From positions 1 to 64,000 of the forward strand of contig DKQS01000005.1 of NCBI GenBank assembly GCA_002471825.1: a stretch of DNA of 64,000 nt. The letters run 5' to 3'. This document shows, piece by piece, positions 1-7,746 of the stretch. Every line of letters starts with the position of its first letter. Within the stretch, counting starts at the first letter, position 1. The position numbers were made by a program, and so were the translations under genes. Source of the stretch: Flavobacteriaceae bacterium UBA7302. Lineage in GTDB: Bacteria; Bacteroidota; Bacteroidia; Flavobacteriales; Flavobacteriaceae. Under the pieces are notes generated by a model that did not search any database, was not told the DNA's origin, and saw nothing but the letters and a program-made list of their open reading frames with translations.

Positions 1-260
1 GAAAATACTTCATCAATGTATTTTTTAAACGACCAACTTACACCCATCCAGTTCAATGGTGTTTGAAAAAAGACAACATCCGCCCATTTGAATTTTTCGA
101 TTTCTTCATTGACATCATAACTATCTTCCATTGTAGTCTTCTTGATATTGTAACCATTGCTCTTAAAGTAGCTTTCCGCTTTTTCAGTTAAAGTTGCGTT
201 TAATTTTCCTTCAGAAAATGGATATTTCTGATGACCGTTGATTATAAAAATATTTTTCAT
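1..260 (-). CDS. MdaB-like NAD(P)H quinone oxidoreductase, partial (runs off the left edge)
   Basis: Reading leftwards from the ATG at 258-260 gives the first 86 residues of a flavodoxin-like protein; the C-terminal part lies outside the window. The start MKNIFIINGHQ matches the flavin-phosphate loop region of KefF/MdaB-type quinone reductases, and FFQTPLNWMGVSW resembles the MdaB segment that shapes the flavin pocket. Such enzymes reduce quinones by two electrons in the cytoplasm, which avoids semiquinone radicals. The gene is divergent from an HxlR-family regulator, and the 105-bp gap holds two palindromes that are likely operators. HxlR regulators next to quinone reductases usually respond to quinones or other electrophiles, so the pair probably forms one detoxification unit. 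The family call is fairly sure; the exact substrate is not known. Confidence 0.8.
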   Translation of the reverse strand, partial: MKNIFIINGHQKYPFSEGKLNATLTEKAESYFKSNGYNIKKTTMEDSYDVNEEIEKFKWADVVFFQTPLNWMGVSWSFKKYIDEVF

Positions 261-292
261 TATAAAATTTTAATTACATTTGTTTCACAAAG

Positions 293-329
293 AAACTAAT
301 ATTAGTTTAAAAAAGAAACTATTTAGTTT
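293..329. promoter_or_regulatory. Two tandem palindromes, likely HxlR operators
   Basis: Bases 293-308 read AAACTAATATTAGTTT, a perfect 16-bp palindrome. Bases 316-329 read AAACTATTTAGTTT, the same half-sites AAACTA/TAGTTT around a 2-bp centre. Both lie between the divergent mdaB-like and hxlR-like genes. The spacing (centre to centre about 22 bp, two helical turns) suits side-by-side binding of two dimers. Binding by the adjacent HxlR protein is inference. Confidence 0.7.
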
Positions 330-365
330 TCAATTGAACACATAGTGGTAACCAAAAAGTAACTA

Positions 366-752
366 ATGGCGAGAAAATATATAGACAATCCAAATGCTTG
401 TTCCCTTGTGCATACAATGAACATAATTGGCAATAAATGGAAACCCATAATTCTCTATCTACTATCTAATGGTTCTATGCGCTTTGGAATGTTAAATGCA
501 CTTATTCCTACAATCTCAAAAAAGGTGCTGACTAATCAACTGAAAGAATTAGAAAACGATGGATTACTTTTAAGACAGTCTTTTGCTGAAATTCCACCAA
601 GAGTTGAATATTCATTGACCGAAAAGGCAGTTGGACTTTTGCCCGTTTTAAGAATGTTAAGTGATTGGGCAAATGAAGCATATCCCGAAATGGAATTTGA
701 ACAATGTAGAATAGTAGAAAATGGAAAAGCAAGCCTACAACAACGTGTATAA
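366..752 (+). CDS. HxlR-family winged-helix transcriptional regulator
   Basis: This 128-residue protein has the HxlR signature IIGNKWKPIILYLL (residues 20-33) followed by a winged helix to about residue 100. Cys12 is at the place of the conserved N-terminal redox cysteine of HxlR sensors such as YodB and HypR, and a second cysteine, Cys114, lies near the C-terminus; together they could form an intersubunit disulfide under quinone or disulfide stress. The gene is divergent from the mdaB-like gene and faces two palindromes that it probably binds. Its last codons (AACGTGTATAA) run into the left arm of a large inverted repeat, so the short C-terminal tail SLQQRV may be supplied by that element and not by the ancestral gene. 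The family is certain; the inducer is inferred. Confidence 0.9.
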   Translation: MARKYIDNPNACSLVHTMNIIGNKWKPIILYLLSNGSMRFGMLNALIPTISKKVLTNQLKELENDGLLLRQSFAEIPPRVEYSLTEKAVGLLPVLRMLSDWANEAYPEMEFEQCRIVENGKASLQQRV

Positions 753-866
753 GCAATAGCGGTTTAAGTGCTTAACTTGGACTTTATTTCTCTAAAAATA
801 AGTACATTGCTAATCGAAAAGTAGTCGCAAAAAATCCGCTACTGCTCATCCACAACACCGTTGTGC
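734..866. repeat. attC-like imperfect inverted repeat at the end of hxlR
   Basis: The left arm 738-762 (ending ATAAGCAATAGCGG) and the right arm 836-864 (CCGCTACTGCTCAT onward) are imperfectly complementary: the inner 16 bases match at 13 positions, and the outer parts share ACAAC...GTG with extra unpaired bases on one side. The outer ends are CTACAAC and GTTGTGC. A central stretch of about 73 bases separates the arms. The layout, with the stop codon of the upstream gene inside the left arm, asymmetric bulges and a terminal GTT, is like an integron attC recombination site, but the terminal heptamer does not fit the standard GTTRRRY. No integrase is in the window. Confidence 0.55.
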
Positions 867-890
867 TTCATTATCAGAAACCGCTAACCA

Positions 891-1625
891 ATGATAAAAT
901 TCTTTAGAAAAATTAGACAAAACTTACTTTCGGAAGGTAAAACTGGAAAGTACTTTAAATATGCTACTGGCGAGATTGTATTGGTGGTCATTGGAATTTT
1001 GATTGCTCTGCAGGTTAATACTTGGAATCAATCCAGACTAGAGATCAACAAAGAAAAAGCTTACCTAAGAAATATTGAAGCTGACCTGAAACAACAGCTG
1101 TCCTACATCTCTATCCAACTCGAACACGAATACGAACATGATTCCATAGGGCAAATGATATTGGATCGTTATAACAAGGAAAAGGTTCTAAGATTAGATT
1201 CTACTTTGTCACAACAGTTGAACGCTCTGACCATCAGAAATACTTTTATCAAGGCCGATCCAACTTATCAAGATCTTATCTCAACAGGAAATATAAGGTT
1301 GATCAAGGATGAAAAATTGCGAAATGAAATCCTCTCCTACTACATGGAACTCGAACGAATTGAGTCGATTATGATGAACAACAATTTGCTTTATGTAGAT
1401 GAAATGTTCGCCATGAAGATAATCCACAATGTATATATCGGAAAAACAAACGAGAGACTTATTAAAGTATCTAACCAACTAATGCAAGATCCTAAACAAG
1501 AAATGCTTGTAATGAATCTTTTAGATATTAGAAAATCCATAACTACAGGTCATATTCAATTCATGAACGAACTGAAAGAGAAAACCGAGTTGATCCAAGA
1601 ATCAGTGCAACAATATACCCAATGA
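891..1625 (+). CDS. DUF6090 family single-pass membrane protein (copy 1)
   Basis: The 244-residue protein has the hallmark DUF6090 N-terminus: a basic head MIKFFRKIRQ, the segment LLSEGKTGKYFKYA, then a membrane helix at about residues 28-42 (IVLVVIGILIALQ) and a conserved NTWN/NNWN end. By the positive-inside rule the head is cytoplasmic and the other 200 residues, mainly helical, are periplasmic. The function of the family is not known. Three more full copies lie at 1731, 3009 and 7747, with near-identical first 45 residues and unlike C-terminal parts. The start lies 25 bases after an attC-like repeat. The stop overlaps the ATG of a short DUF6090-like frame by ATGA. The family is sure; no role can be stated. 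Confidence 0.85.
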   Translation: MIKFFRKIRQNLLSEGKTGKYFKYATGEIVLVVIGILIALQVNTWNQSRLEINKEKAYLRNIEADLKQQLSYISIQLEHEYEHDSIGQMILDRYNKEKVLRLDSTLSQQLNALTIRNTFIKADPTYQDLISTGNIRLIKDEKLRNEILSYYMELERIESIMMNNNLLYVDEMFAMKIIHNVYIGKTNERLIKVSNQLMQDPKQEMLVMNLLDIRKSITTGHIQFMNELKEKTELIQESVQQYTQ

Positions 1626-1738
1626 TCAAGTTCTTTAGATTATCGAAACCCAATTTTGCAAAGCAAAATCAAAGGTCTGGTAGACCATTGGTTGAGATAG
1701 CCGCATATGGGGTAAATAAAAGCATACAGTATGATTAA
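1622..1738 (+). pseudogene. Short frame starting with the DUF6090 head (MIKFFR), 38 residues
   Basis: The ATG at 1622 overlaps the stop of the preceding DUF6090 gene (ATGA), and the frame starts MIKFFRLSKP, then diverges from the family (for example RPLVEIAAYG) and stops at 1736-1738 inside the start of the next DUF6090 gene. It has no membrane helix. It may be the remnant of a DUF6090 gene whose body was lost, or a small translated linker that couples copy 1 to copy 2. The sequence alone does not decide between these. Confidence 0.4.
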
Positions 1739-2498
1739 GTTCTTTAGACATATTAGAAAACGACTACTTTCAGAAGGCAAAACTGGAAAGTATTTCAAGT
1801 ATGCCATTGGTGAGATACTGCTTGTCATGATAGGTATTTTATTGGCCTTACAAGCAAACAACTGGAATAACAGTAGACTTGAAGCAAACCGAGAACAAAC
1901 CATCTTAAGAAATTTGCGCTCAGATTTTAATGATAATTTAACTGAGTTAAATCGAATTTATGAGGGCACTGAAGAGTCATATAGGTCATCGGTACGGCTT
2001 TTAGAAATTATTAAAGGCGAAAGTCCAATTAATCCCGAAGAAGTTGAAGCGCTTCTCAATTCTATTATCAATGGCTTTTTTTCACTAGACCTAAATTCTG
2101 CTTCAATAGATGAAATAATAAATTCTGGATCTCTTAGTATTTTGAAAGATGTCAAGCTAAGAGAACATATTTCTAATTGGCCCTTTATTGTATCAGATTC
2201 TGAAGACGATATTGAAATTTACTACGACTATATGTTCAATTTTTTAATTCCCTCATTATCAAACAAAACCACTTTAAGAAACACGGCTATACCAGCTTTC
2301 TTAATGAAACGATTAGATATACCTCAAGTTTCACGTTCAAAATTTAAATTAGATTATAATAAAACTCTTAGGGCACTCGAATTTGAAAATGAAATTTATG
2401 TTAATGCCTTGAATTTAGTATATGTTCTAGATAATTATAAGAAGATAGAGGCGTATCTAAACGATACTTTAAAACTCATAGAATCAAATATTGAATGA
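1731..2498 (+). CDS. DUF6090 family single-pass membrane protein (copy 2)
   Basis: A 255-residue member with the same head (MIKFFRHIRKRLLSEGKTG) and a membrane helix near residues 27-42 ending LALQANNWNNS. The periplasmic part differs almost completely from copy 1, apart from a shared short motif: copy 2 has SASIDEIINSGSLSILKD where copy 1 has TYQDLISTGNIRLIKD, so the pattern (D/E)-(I/L)-I-(N/S)-(S/T)-G-(S/N)-(L/I)-x-(L/I)-(L/I)-K-(D/N) appears to be conserved in the distal domain. The ATG overlaps the preceding short frame, and the stop overlaps by ATGA a second DUF6090 stub at 2495, so the genes are translationally linked. The function is unknown. Confidence 0.85.
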   Translation: MIKFFRHIRKRLLSEGKTGKYFKYAIGEILLVMIGILLALQANNWNNSRLEANREQTILRNLRSDFNDNLTELNRIYEGTEESYRSSVRLLEIIKGESPINPEEVEALLNSIINGFFSLDLNSASIDEIINSGSLSILKDVKLREHISNWPFIVSDSEDDIEIYYDYMFNFLIPSLSNKTTLRNTAIPAFLMKRLDIPQVSRSKFKLDYNKTLRALEFENEIYVNALNLVYVLDNYKKIEAYLNDTLKLIESNIE

Positions 2499-2557
2499 TA
2501 AAGTTCTTTCGCAAAATTCGTCAAAAACTCTCAATGAATAATGACGTTTACTTTTAA
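2495..2557 (+). pseudogene. DUF6090 N-terminal stub, interrupted before the VOC gene
   Basis: From the ATG at 2495, overlapping the stop of the previous gene, the frame reads MIKFFRKIRQKLS and then leaves the family and stops at 2555-2557. The first 12 residues are those of an intact DUF6090 protein (compare MIQFFRKIRQKLL at 3009). The break falls at the position where the VOC gene begins in another frame. This looks like a DUF6090 gene whose body was replaced by the VOC gene, keeping the upstream translation-coupling sequence. Confidence 0.6.
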
Positions 2558-2921
2558 TCACATAGCACTTTCTGTTAAAGACGTTGATGAATCTGTACAG
2601 TTTTACCAGAAAGTGTTTCAACTTGAAGAAATTGAGAACACTGCTTCCAATTCAAAAACGAGATGGTTGTCACTTAATGAAGGGAAACAGCTTCACCTTA
2701 TTCCCCGTCCGAAATCTGAGATAAAAATTAATAAAGCTGTACATTTCGCTTTGTCTACTCCCAATTTAGAAGAAACAATATCAAATTTAGAAAACTTAAA
2801 AATTGAATTTTCCGATTGGAAAGATGTACCAAATAAAGTTTATGTTCGAAAAGACGGAATTAAACAGATTTACTTTCAAGACCCTAATGGTTATTGGATT
2901 GAATTAAATAATGATGTTTGA
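2541..2921 (+). CDS. VOC (glyoxalase/bleomycin resistance) family protein
   Basis: A 126-residue protein with one full vicinal-oxygen-chelate module made of two beta-alpha-beta-beta-beta halves. His7 (NHIALSV) and the C-terminal glutamate in YWIELN (about residue 121) are at positions normally used for the divalent metal, and FQDPNGYWIEL is the classic family ending. The protein may be a glyoxalase, a dioxygenase or a resistance protein; the residues do not tell which. It starts inside a DUF6090 stub and is followed by another DUF6090 gene, so it looks like a later arrival in the cluster. It is soluble, with no signal peptide. Confidence 0.85.
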   Translation: MTFTFNHIALSVKDVDESVQFYQKVFQLEEIENTASNSKTRWLSLNEGKQLHLIPRPKSEIKINKAVHFALSTPNLEETISNLENLKIEFSDWKDVPNKVYVRKDGIKQIYFQDPNGYWIELNNDV

Positions 2922-3008
2922 AAAAAGCGTAGGCCAACAAGGGCAATAATTCAGCGTGGCTTAACAACTTTAAAACAAAAATTCTAACTTTAGAGAAATT
3001 AGCTACCC

Positions 3009-3731
3009 ATGATTCAGTTCTTTCGTAAAATTCGACAAAAACTACTTTCAGAAGGTAAAACCGGAAAGTATTTTAAATATGCTATTGGAGAAATCATATT
3101 GGTCGTTATCGGAATCCTAATCGCTTTACAAATTAATAACTGGAATGAAAATAAAAAGTTAAACAAAAGAGAGCTTTCTTTGTTGAGTGAATTAAAAACT
3201 AATCTTGAAATAAATATTTCAAATCTTAAAAGCGATATTCAAACACAAATAAAGAGTATCAAAAGTTTTGATTACATACTGAGTCTTCCTAACAATAATC
3301 TACCCTTTAATGATTCTATTCCAAACTATTTAGCTAATATAGATTATGCATCAGATGTTATTTTGGTTTCTTCGGCATTTCAAACATTAAAATCTTCAGG
3401 ACTAGAATTAATCCGGTCAGATAGCTTGAGAATAGAAATCGTAAATTTATTTGAAGTTGATTACCCAAAACTTATGCAAGAAACTAGAAGAATTGAAGAT
3501 CAACTTTGGCCAGCAGTTGTAATGCCACTTTTTCAAAAACATTTAAGGAATCATAAGAATGGCTGGGTTCCTAATGATTACCATAATTGGTTAAAGGATA
3601 AAGAGTTTTTTAACATGGTAAGTTTTAGAAAAAATCTAAGGAATAGTTCAACCAACTATAAGAAAAAAGCCGTGGAACAAACAACGAATGTGATTTATCT
3701 TATTGAAAAGGAACTAACTAGCAGAAAATAA
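3009..3731 (+). CDS. DUF6090 family single-pass membrane protein (copy 3)
   Basis: A 240-residue member with the head MIQFFRKIRQKLLSEGKTG and a membrane helix at residues 28-42 that ends IALQINNWNEN. The distal domain contains SSAFQTLKSSGLELIRSD, the same conserved turn seen as ISTGNIRLIKD in copy 1. A possible -7 box TAACTTTA lies at 2985-2992, so this copy may be transcribed on its own. The 190 bases after the stop hold no gene. The function is unknown; membrane anchoring and periplasmic placement of the variable part are inferred from the helix and its charges. Confidence 0.85.
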   Translation: MIQFFRKIRQKLLSEGKTGKYFKYAIGEIILVVIGILIALQINNWNENKKLNKRELSLLSELKTNLEINISNLKSDIQTQIKSIKSFDYILSLPNNNLPFNDSIPNYLANIDYASDVILVSSAFQTLKSSGLELIRSDSLRIEIVNLFEVDYPKLMQETRRIEDQLWPAVVMPLFQKHLRNHKNGWVPNDYHNWLKDKEFFNMVSFRKNLRNSSTNYKKKAVEQTTNVIYLIEKELTSRK

Positions 3732-3926
3732 CGATAAACATAACTGACTGCCAAAGGCGGCTCCAACGCTAGTTTCTAACTTTATAACAAAACGACTAAC
3801 TTAGTTTCGACTGATTTCTAACTTGGACCACTCGAACTTGCGAGACTCAGGAGCTCCAAATTTTATATTAATAAGTAGGCGGATCAATTATAGCCCAGAA
3901 CATTAAAACATATTGAATTGATAATT

Positions 3927-4391
3927 ATGAAAAAGAATCTTACCAAGTTAATTTTGGCCCTTGTTTTAGTTTTACAAAGTTGTCATTCAAACAATTCTGA
4001 CATTATTCAAGTGAATCATTTTAATGGTGGTTCTGGATTTCATTTGAAATATTCTATTCATAAAAACTTACTTACTGTTAAAACTGATTGCGATTTGGAG
4101 GATTGCAAAGAAGAAGTTGTTTATGAAAGAAAAATCTCAATAAGAGAATCTAGAGAATTTATTTCAAAGCTTGGATTACTTGAACTTGATACCTTAAAAA
4201 ATGAATATGTGAATAATAATGTATTGGATGGTCAATACACGGTGATATATTTTGGCAAATTAATAGAGTCAAAAGAAAGGAAAGTAACTATTCGAAATGT
4301 GAACTTACCAGTGATAGACAGCATTACCAAATATGTAGACAATTTGATTTCGGAAAAGAAGTTTAAATTAAAAAGGTTTGGTCAAGAATAA
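3927..4391 (+). CDS. Small lipoprotein of unknown function
   Basis: The ATG at 3927 is chosen in place of an in-frame TTG nine bases upstream, because it gives a standard lipoprotein signal, MKKNLTKLILALVLVLQSC, with the lipidated cysteine at residue 19. The mature part is about 135 residues, predicted mostly beta, with one Cys pair (DCDLEDCKEE) that might form a disulfide or bind metal. No family was recognised. It lies alone between a DUF6090 gene and a GLPGLI gene and is probably anchored in the outer or inner membrane on the periplasmic side. Confidence 0.7.
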   Translation: MKKNLTKLILALVLVLQSCHSNNSDIIQVNHFNGGSGFHLKYSIHKNLLTVKTDCDLEDCKEEVVYERKISIRESREFISKLGLLELDTLKNEYVNNNVLDGQYTVIYFGKLIESKERKVTIRNVNLPVIDSITKYVDNLISEKKFKLKRFGQE

Positions 4392-4466
4392 CATAACCCT
4401 ATCAATAGCCAAAATATACCTGAGGGAAGCAGGCCCTAACTTCGTATTTTGAGACATAACAGAATT

Positions 4467-5282
4467 ATGAAAAAGATCTTTTTAATTGCTTTCTATTTCT
4501 CCCTTTCATTAACCTCTTTGTTTGGTCAAAAAAACGAGGATAAAACCCTATTTATCACCTATAAAATCACCTATAAATTAGGAAAAGAACTAACCAAAGA
4601 AGGGTATCTATTTGTACACGAAGGAACGAAGTATTTCTTTACTTCACGGAGCTATTTCAAAGAGGAAATAAAAAAGTATTCCTTTAACGAGGCAAAAAAT
4701 GAACATGCCATAAATATTATGCAAGGAGAGAATTTAGGTGAATATGCGTATTCAGATTTTGAAAATTCGCTGCATTATGCCACGCGATTGAAGGGTAGTC
4801 GAACCATAAAAACTAAAGAAAGCATATCGAATATTACATGGGAAAAATCTAATGATTCCATTGTTTCTCAAAAGTACCATTGCTACCCTTACGTTACCTC
4901 CTTTCGAGGCCGTACGTATACAGCACATGTATCGGACTCTGTAAAATATAACTATGGACCCTGGAAATTTCATAGTTTCAAAGGGCTTCCAGTCTTCATA
5001 GAAGATTCTAAAAAACAAGTAAGATGGGAATTGACAAATCTTACCTATATAGATAGAACAAAGACTCTCGAATATATCAGCTTTATCAAAAACAGATTAG
5101 AGAATTTAGAAGAAATGGAGCTTAAAAACTATGTCGAAAGATACGATCAAACCAGAGGCTATAGACATTTGATAGATAACTACCCAAAACTACCGGATGA
5201 TTTCCAAAAGGAAAAATCTAAAAAACAAATAACAAGAACTGGTATTGAATTGGAATATGAATGGGAGAAGGGTAAATTGTAA
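4467..5282 (+). CDS. GLPGLI family exported protein
   Basis: With the start at the ATG at 4467 (a TTG 18 bases upstream is also open) the product is 271 residues with a signal peptide MKKIFLIAFYFSLSLTSLFG. The family motif is present as FKGLPVFIED near residue 175, preceded by SVKYNYGPWKFHS, as in the GLPGLI proteins of Bacteroidota. These are exported proteins of unknown role, often near surface or carbohydrate genes. A possible -7 box TAACTTCG is at 4437-4444. The family call rests on the motif and length. Confidence 0.75.
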   Translation: MKKIFLIAFYFSLSLTSLFGQKNEDKTLFITYKITYKLGKELTKEGYLFVHEGTKYFFTSRSYFKEEIKKYSFNEAKNEHAINIMQGENLGEYAYSDFENSLHYATRLKGSRTIKTKESISNITWEKSNDSIVSQKYHCYPYVTSFRGRTYTAHVSDSVKYNYGPWKFHSFKGLPVFIEDSKKQVRWELTNLTYIDRTKTLEYISFIKNRLENLEEMELKNYVERYDQTRGYRHLIDNYPKLPDDFQKEKSKKQITRTGIELEYEWEKGKL

Positions 5283-5317
5283 TGTAAAATCAGACAATTA
5301 ATGGTTCAAGTAAAAGA

Positions 5318-5851
5318 ATGTTGAAAATGACCATTCGCCAAGAAACAAAAAGAGATCATCGTGAAGTTTTTAATGTCATTGAAAAAGCTTTTAAAGAAGC
5401 TGAATTCACTGACCATACAGAACATTTTTTAGTTGAACGGTTACGTAAATCAGATGCCTTTATTCCTGGACTATCATTGGTTGCTGAAGATAAGGGAAGA
5501 ATCGTTGGACATATTCTATTGACAAAAATTAAAATCAAAAACAGGTCGACTGAATTTGACTCATTAGCTTTAGCACCCGTCTCAGTCTTACCTGAATTTC
5601 AAGGAAAAGGAATTGGAGGTAAATTAATACTGGAATCACACAAAAGAGCAAAAGAATTAGGCCATAAATCAATCGTCTTATTGGGACACGAAAATTACTA
5701 TCCAAGATTTGGTTACAAACAAGCAGATATGTACGGAATAGAATTGCCATTTGAAGTTCCCAAAGAGAATTGCATGGTGATTGAATTGGTTGAAAACGGC
5801 CTGAAAGGAGTACATGGAATGGTGGAATACCCGAAAGAATTTTACGAGTAA
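5318..5851 (+). CDS. GNAT family N-acetyltransferase (YhbS-like)
   Basis: A 177-residue cytoplasmic acetyltransferase. The acetyl-CoA binding motif A is PVSVLPEFQGKGIGGKLI (residues 87-104), and GHENYYPRFGY (123-133) is the typical YhbS-type ending of the fold, followed by a region that closes the active site. It would transfer an acetyl group from acetyl-CoA to a small amine or protein; the substrate cannot be told. An in-frame ATG at 5327 is an equally good start (MTIRQETKRD). It follows the GLPGLI gene by 35 bases but has no evident link with it. Confidence 0.9.
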   Translation: MLKMTIRQETKRDHREVFNVIEKAFKEAEFTDHTEHFLVERLRKSDAFIPGLSLVAEDKGRIVGHILLTKIKIKNRSTEFDSLALAPVSVLPEFQGKGIGGKLILESHKRAKELGHKSIVLLGHENYYPRFGYKQADMYGIELPFEVPKENCMVIELVENGLKGVHGMVEYPKEFYE

Positions 5852-5970
5852 AACCTATCAATTCACAGCTGTGGCCATACCCCTCTATCTAGGGATCTTT
5901 TAATTTCAGAAATCGGGTATTAGTCCATTAAGTGTTTTTTGTCTTTTATGGGGTATTTCTAACCTTCTTG

Positions 5971-6011
5971 AAATCTACATTCAAAATAAATAGTAAATTG
6001 GTGGGCGATCT
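5971..6011 (+). repeat. Copy A of a duplicated upstream sequence (also at 7686)
   Basis: The stretch AAATCTACATTCAAAATAAA and the bases after it to TAAATTG, then GCGATCTGATTT, recur at 7686-7726 with only a few changes. Copy A lies 125 bases before the MORN-repeat gene; copy B lies directly before a DUF6090 gene. It is probably a duplicated promoter or 5' leader. The rest of the 283-base gap 5852-6134 holds only a small hairpin (ACGGTT/AACCGT, 6079-6095). Confidence 0.5.
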
Positions 6012-6134
6012 GATTTACATTCAGTTAAGTCGTCATTAAAATTTTTAAATAAAATACTAACTTTAAAATCAGTAACTCACGGTTGTGCAAACCGTCACTC
6101 TATATTAGAATCAACCAAAACCAAATAGTACATC

Positions 6135-7634
6135 ATGAAATATATCCTTTTTTTCATCTCAACATTAGTTTGCGTCAACATCAGTCATGCACAGATTGAA
6201 AAAGAATTTTACAGTTCAGGAGAACTCATGTCTGAAGGAAAAAAGATTGATGGTAAAAAGGAAGGTAAATGGCAGCACTATTACAGGAATGGACAAATTG
6301 AAAAAATTGAACACTACAGAAAAGATGTACTAAATGGAACATTTTTTAGCTACTATGAAAACGGAATGCTTGAATCTAAAGGAAATTATAAAGATGGCAA
6401 GGAAGATGGTGAATTCCTTATGTACTTTGAAGACGGTAGTTTAGCAGTTAAAGCTACGGCTAATAATGGCATACTTGTTGGCGAATACATTGAATACCAT
6501 GAGAGTAAAAAGTTATTAAAAAAAGGAACTTATAAAGACGGCGAGGAAGTTGGTATATGGTTGAAAAATGAATTTTACAACAATGGGAACCTCAAATACG
6601 AGCTCAAAATATTAGATGGTAAAATGAATGGTCTATGTAAAGACTATTATGAAAATGGTCAACTCAGGTCTTCAGGCATTATGGCTAATGACAAACCTAA
6701 TGGCGATTACAAGGCCTATTATTCAGATGGACAATTAAGAGAGGTTGGCGCTTTTAGATTTGGTAAAAAACATGGGACCTTTAAAAAATATGATGAAGAC
6801 GGGGAATTAGAAAGTATTAAATCCTATGCTAATGATGAAAAAAACGGATATTGGAAGTACAAAAATTACAGTGGAGATATAGAAGAAGGACAATATACCA
6901 ATGGCAAAAAATCCGGAAATTGGAAAATCTATGATGACGGCAACCTAGAAGAGGAAGGAGAATATCTTAACGATAAAAGACATGGCTTATGGAAATTTTA
7001 CGTGACGAATATTCACTCTAAAAAAACTCGAATAACAAAAAAAGGAATCTACAGAAATGGTGAAAAAGATGGTAAGTGGGTTCATTATAATAGGGATGGT
7101 AATGAGAATCAATACACCGTTTTTAACAATGGAAAAAAAATCAGTACTGTAAAAACAGGTATTCATTACACTTTTGGCAAATATGGTTCTAGTTTATTCA
7201 CAAACGGTGAAGAGCATTACAAAAACAACAAATTAGTGAAAACCATCAAATATGTTATAAAAAACAACAAAATAGTTGATAAGGAAACATGGGTAAATGG
7301 TGTATTGGTATCAAAAGCGAGTAAACCTAAAGAAACATTTTATCGCGTGTATTTTAAAAATAAGTGTCGAGAAGATATTTCTGTTGCCATCAGAGGCGTT
7401 AATTTAAAAACAAATCAATGGGAATCAAAAGGCTGGTATAATATAAACTCTAATGACGAGGGTTATATTTACGATACAAAAAATGGGATTATTTATTATT
7501 ATGCAGAAAGTAAAAGTTTCAGATGGTACGGTAACCATAAAAAATCCCTTAGAGGTAAAACTTACGATTTTAAACAGAAAATTATTTCCAAGGATGGCTA
7601 TGGTAAAAGCCAGATTGTAATCACCTGTAAATAA
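6135..7634 (+). CDS. Exported MORN-variant repeat protein (YwqK-like)
   Basis: A 499-residue protein with signal peptide MKYILFFISTLVCVNISHA and about a dozen copies of a roughly 23-residue beta-hairpin repeat with the pattern G-x-W/F-x-x-Y-x-x-N/D-G-x-L-x-x-x-G-x-Y-x-x-G (examples YYENGQLRSSG, YYSDGQLREVG, YDEDGELESIKSY). These are MORN-variant repeats, often labelled YwqK antitoxin in Bacteroidota although a toxin partner is rarely shown; none is visible here. The C-terminal 110 residues are not repetitive and include FKNKCREDISVAIRGVN, which may be a separate beta domain. The protein is likely periplasmic or on the cell surface and may bind polymer or protein. The function is unknown. Confidence 0.8.
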   Translation: MKYILFFISTLVCVNISHAQIEKEFYSSGELMSEGKKIDGKKEGKWQHYYRNGQIEKIEHYRKDVLNGTFFSYYENGMLESKGNYKDGKEDGEFLMYFEDGSLAVKATANNGILVGEYIEYHESKKLLKKGTYKDGEEVGIWLKNEFYNNGNLKYELKILDGKMNGLCKDYYENGQLRSSGIMANDKPNGDYKAYYSDGQLREVGAFRFGKKHGTFKKYDEDGELESIKSYANDEKNGYWKYKNYSGDIEEGQYTNGKKSGNWKIYDDGNLEEEGEYLNDKRHGLWKFYVTNIHSKKTRITKKGIYRNGEKDGKWVHYNRDGNENQYTVFNNGKKISTVKTGIHYTFGKYGSSLFTNGEEHYKNNKLVKTIKYVIKNNKIVDKETWVNGVLVSKASKPKETFYRVYFKNKCREDISVAIRGVNLKTNQWESKGWYNINSNDEGYIYDTKNGIIYYYAESKSFRWYGNHKKSLRGKTYDFKQKIISKDGYGKSQIVITCK

Positions 7635-7685
7635 AGGTAGTTTTTTAAAACTATTAAAATGTAGTAGCCTATTCCTACCCTACCT

Positions 7686-7726
7686 AAATCCACATTCAAA
7701 ATAAATGCTAAATTGTACATCGATCT
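7686..7726 (+). repeat. Copy B of the duplicated upstream sequence
   Basis: AAATCCACATTCAAAATAAA, then TGCTAAATTG and CGATCT, matches copy A at 5971-6011 with a few substitutions. Here it stands 20 bases before the DUF6090 gene at 7747, which suggests that the sequence belongs originally to DUF6090 genes and that copy A marks the place of a lost or replaced one. Confidence 0.5.
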
Positions 7727-7746
7727 AAATTTCAATCAACTAGTTC

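Noticed and set aside
3732..3926. A further attC-like site after DUF6090 copy 3
   Set aside because: Only short, poorly paired segments were found; no clear two-arm structure.
6135..7340. Tandem DNA repeat or CRISPR-like array in the repeat gene
   Set aside because: The repetition is at protein level (23-residue MORN-type units) with varied DNA, in one long frame.
6135..7634. Toxin-antitoxin system (YwqK label)
   Set aside because: No toxin partner gene is adjacent; the name comes from a loose family label.
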